The notes under the pieces were generated by a model. It was not told the DNA's origin. It made no database searches and saw nothing but the letters and a program-made list of their open reading frames with translations. From positions 1 to 27,109 of the forward strand of contig SHYX01000053.1 in assembly GCA_009692585.1 (NCBI GenBank): a stretch of 27,109 nt of DNA, written 5' to 3'. How positions within the stretch are numbered: position 1 is the stretch's first letter; every line of letters starts with the position of its first letter. Both the position numbers and the translations under genes were made by a program. Origin of the DNA: Myxococcales bacterium. Its GTDB lineage: Bacteria > Myxococcota > UBA796 > SXON01. Below are positions 27,001 to 27,109 of the stretch, piece after piece.

Positions 27001-27066
27001 CCGCTCGCCGGTCGCGGCGCGTTGCCACGTCCAGCCGCGGTCTGGTGGACGGCTCGGGTTGGGCAT
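24040..27066 (-). CDS. Dual radical SAM protein: cobalamin-binding-like plus two radical SAM domains
   Basis: This 1008-residue protein contains two complete radical SAM domains. Residues 1-85 are an uncharacterised N-terminal segment. Residues about 88-230 form a Rossmann-type cobalamin-binding-like domain (VRRVLFFESLMNADMP, LGCRAHVAVGG, FVCRGAGEVF), without the DxHxxG cobalt ligand motif. The first radical SAM domain has CVHKCVFC (Cys304, Cys308, Cys311) and core strands such as RRVHLSDDDF and YLQIGVESFS. A helical linker spans about 560-690. The second domain has CELRCNYC (Cys706, Cys710, Cys713), FFGGEALM, LSSNGWSLD and LELSLDGD. It ends with DGTIYGGNAFLHE and GHLDDLGNFDRYW, matching the downstream radical SAM protein. 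It is the first gene of its operon in the window. Its ATG at 27066 has only a weak ribosome site (GGGA). Substrate and reaction are unknown; the fusion of the two domain types is very unusual. Confidence 0.85.
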   Translation of the reverse strand: MPNPSRPPDRGWTWQRAATGERTVRHQGLAGHLELLDAADGSWADRLRSAEAALAAGAPAGATVRRTVDDRCVWDGPAARPTSSDAPVRRVLFFESLMNADMPHNDAELSQGVLHMISALAGLPTEVVLANVKMAIVGTDRPAQGLDTLHEALAGGPIQLVCITLLEGYWDGVVSLIRTLRELGCRAHVAVGGVMPTLAPDAVVVHLPDVSFVCRGAGEVFLPRLVTILGPQASVDRALTPAQVGALLGLDGLYVRDTAGSRLIVANAAAVVEVPDLDSVRLDLRRLQAHHFATGIELATSRGCVHKCVFCSIIGRERYQARSVANLLELLSAYDARLAELFGADVPQNARRVHLSDDDFACDRHRAAAFFRAILTTGFRLSSVQVSIGDLCRKEGGRLLPEPDRDLLDSILPACFDDAGRPIPNVDFVADHRTRRWSSYLQIGVESFSDVELVRLGKGYKREHVRAIVHALVERRLHHDAYFILCNRDTTLVDLVAVLDEVVRLKTLFPVYFHIRFPVVSHLVSYATSASWRRRVQHGDDDAFVLRGRLSEPGHPELDYPLVDHDQPRDALVAAFVDEGLFTDGDRYAATFVRLRKRVLDALAAGCAEPQEHEYAARVLDDRARRRLFQLLDLARRSTHAEVGDPEHPAQLDSSPALRAAVAGQADALTKLCDERLGPTSTWLPAFQRYTMGGVTRLVVIPTWQCELRCNYCYIPKQDGRVMAEATLDRALDLLLSSERRRLTLQFFGGEALMEWGLVQHAIARGAETAKNRGKELDFVLSSNGWSLDATKLAWLAGRPVKLELSLDGDRETMRRFRPAARAGLDSYDNGIAPRVAEILASGLHYDVIMVVHPELVGKLAGNFLHIADLGFRRVQINFALGKTWSPAQRKVLAEQCFAIAAELPKRPELVLVNAENRPMPMRLNAEVTVDWDGTIYGGNAFLHETEHKARFVRGHLDDLGNFDRYWLDAPSNRELVEWSYGRVMTENNLKVGAVMTDFLRWYRGDSA

Positions 27067-27109
27067 GGCGCGAGCGTATCCCGGGGGGCGTGCGGCCTTG
27101 CGTGGGGGC

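Overview
The window is very GC-rich (roughly 70 % by eye) and densely packed on both strands. It carries several lipoproteins, a MYXO-CTERM-like surface protein with a Gly-Asp-Thr linker, GT-C membrane glycosyltransferase-like proteins and a compact chemosensory operon. Together these suggest an uncultured Myxococcota-type (deltaproteobacterial) genome; this is inference from gene style, since there is no rRNA or other phylogenetic marker. I saw no tRNA, rRNA, CRISPR array, insertion sequence or phage gene.

Layout. Positions 1-8900 are cell-envelope genes. They hold the tail of an upstream gene, a repeat-rich lipoprotein, a large GT-C-like membrane protein, a small membrane-anchored helical protein and a frame-disrupted c-type cytochrome. 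A beta-propeller lipoprotein, a MYXO-CTERM-like protein, a beta-barrel-like outer-membrane protein and a second GT-C-like protein follow. The last two form a minus-strand operon with a class A penicillin-binding protein (PBP1A, 8910-11483). A TPR lipoprotein (11509-13137) is divergent from PBP1A and meets a DUF2062 membrane protein tail to tail.

Positions 13686-16112 look like a ruined biosynthetic locus. There is an acyl carrier protein cut off just after its phosphopantetheine serine, then a region in broken frames. A glycosyltransferase 2/LpxL-like acyltransferase fusion lacks its N-terminus and has two single-base frame breaks. An intact spermidine-synthase-like gene sits between the pieces. 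ACP plus GT2-acyltransferase is a combination found in aryl-polyene-type and flexirubin-type clusters.

Positions 16113-22020 form a five-gene chemosensory operon on the minus strand: a small transmembrane protein with a chemoreceptor-like tail, cheB, cheA with two CheW-like C-terminal domains, cheW and a chemoreceptor. The genes overlap by ATGA or are separated by at most about 33 bases. No cheR or cheY is present.

Positions 22205-27066 hold the most unusual system, a minus-strand operon. It starts with a 1008-residue protein carrying two complete radical SAM domains, the first behind a cobalamin-binding-like domain. A separate radical SAM protein related to the second of those domains follows, then an IspZ/YciB-like membrane protein. 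I recognise no named system with this arrangement. A modified peptide, lipid or other small product is possible, but no precursor peptide is evident in the window.
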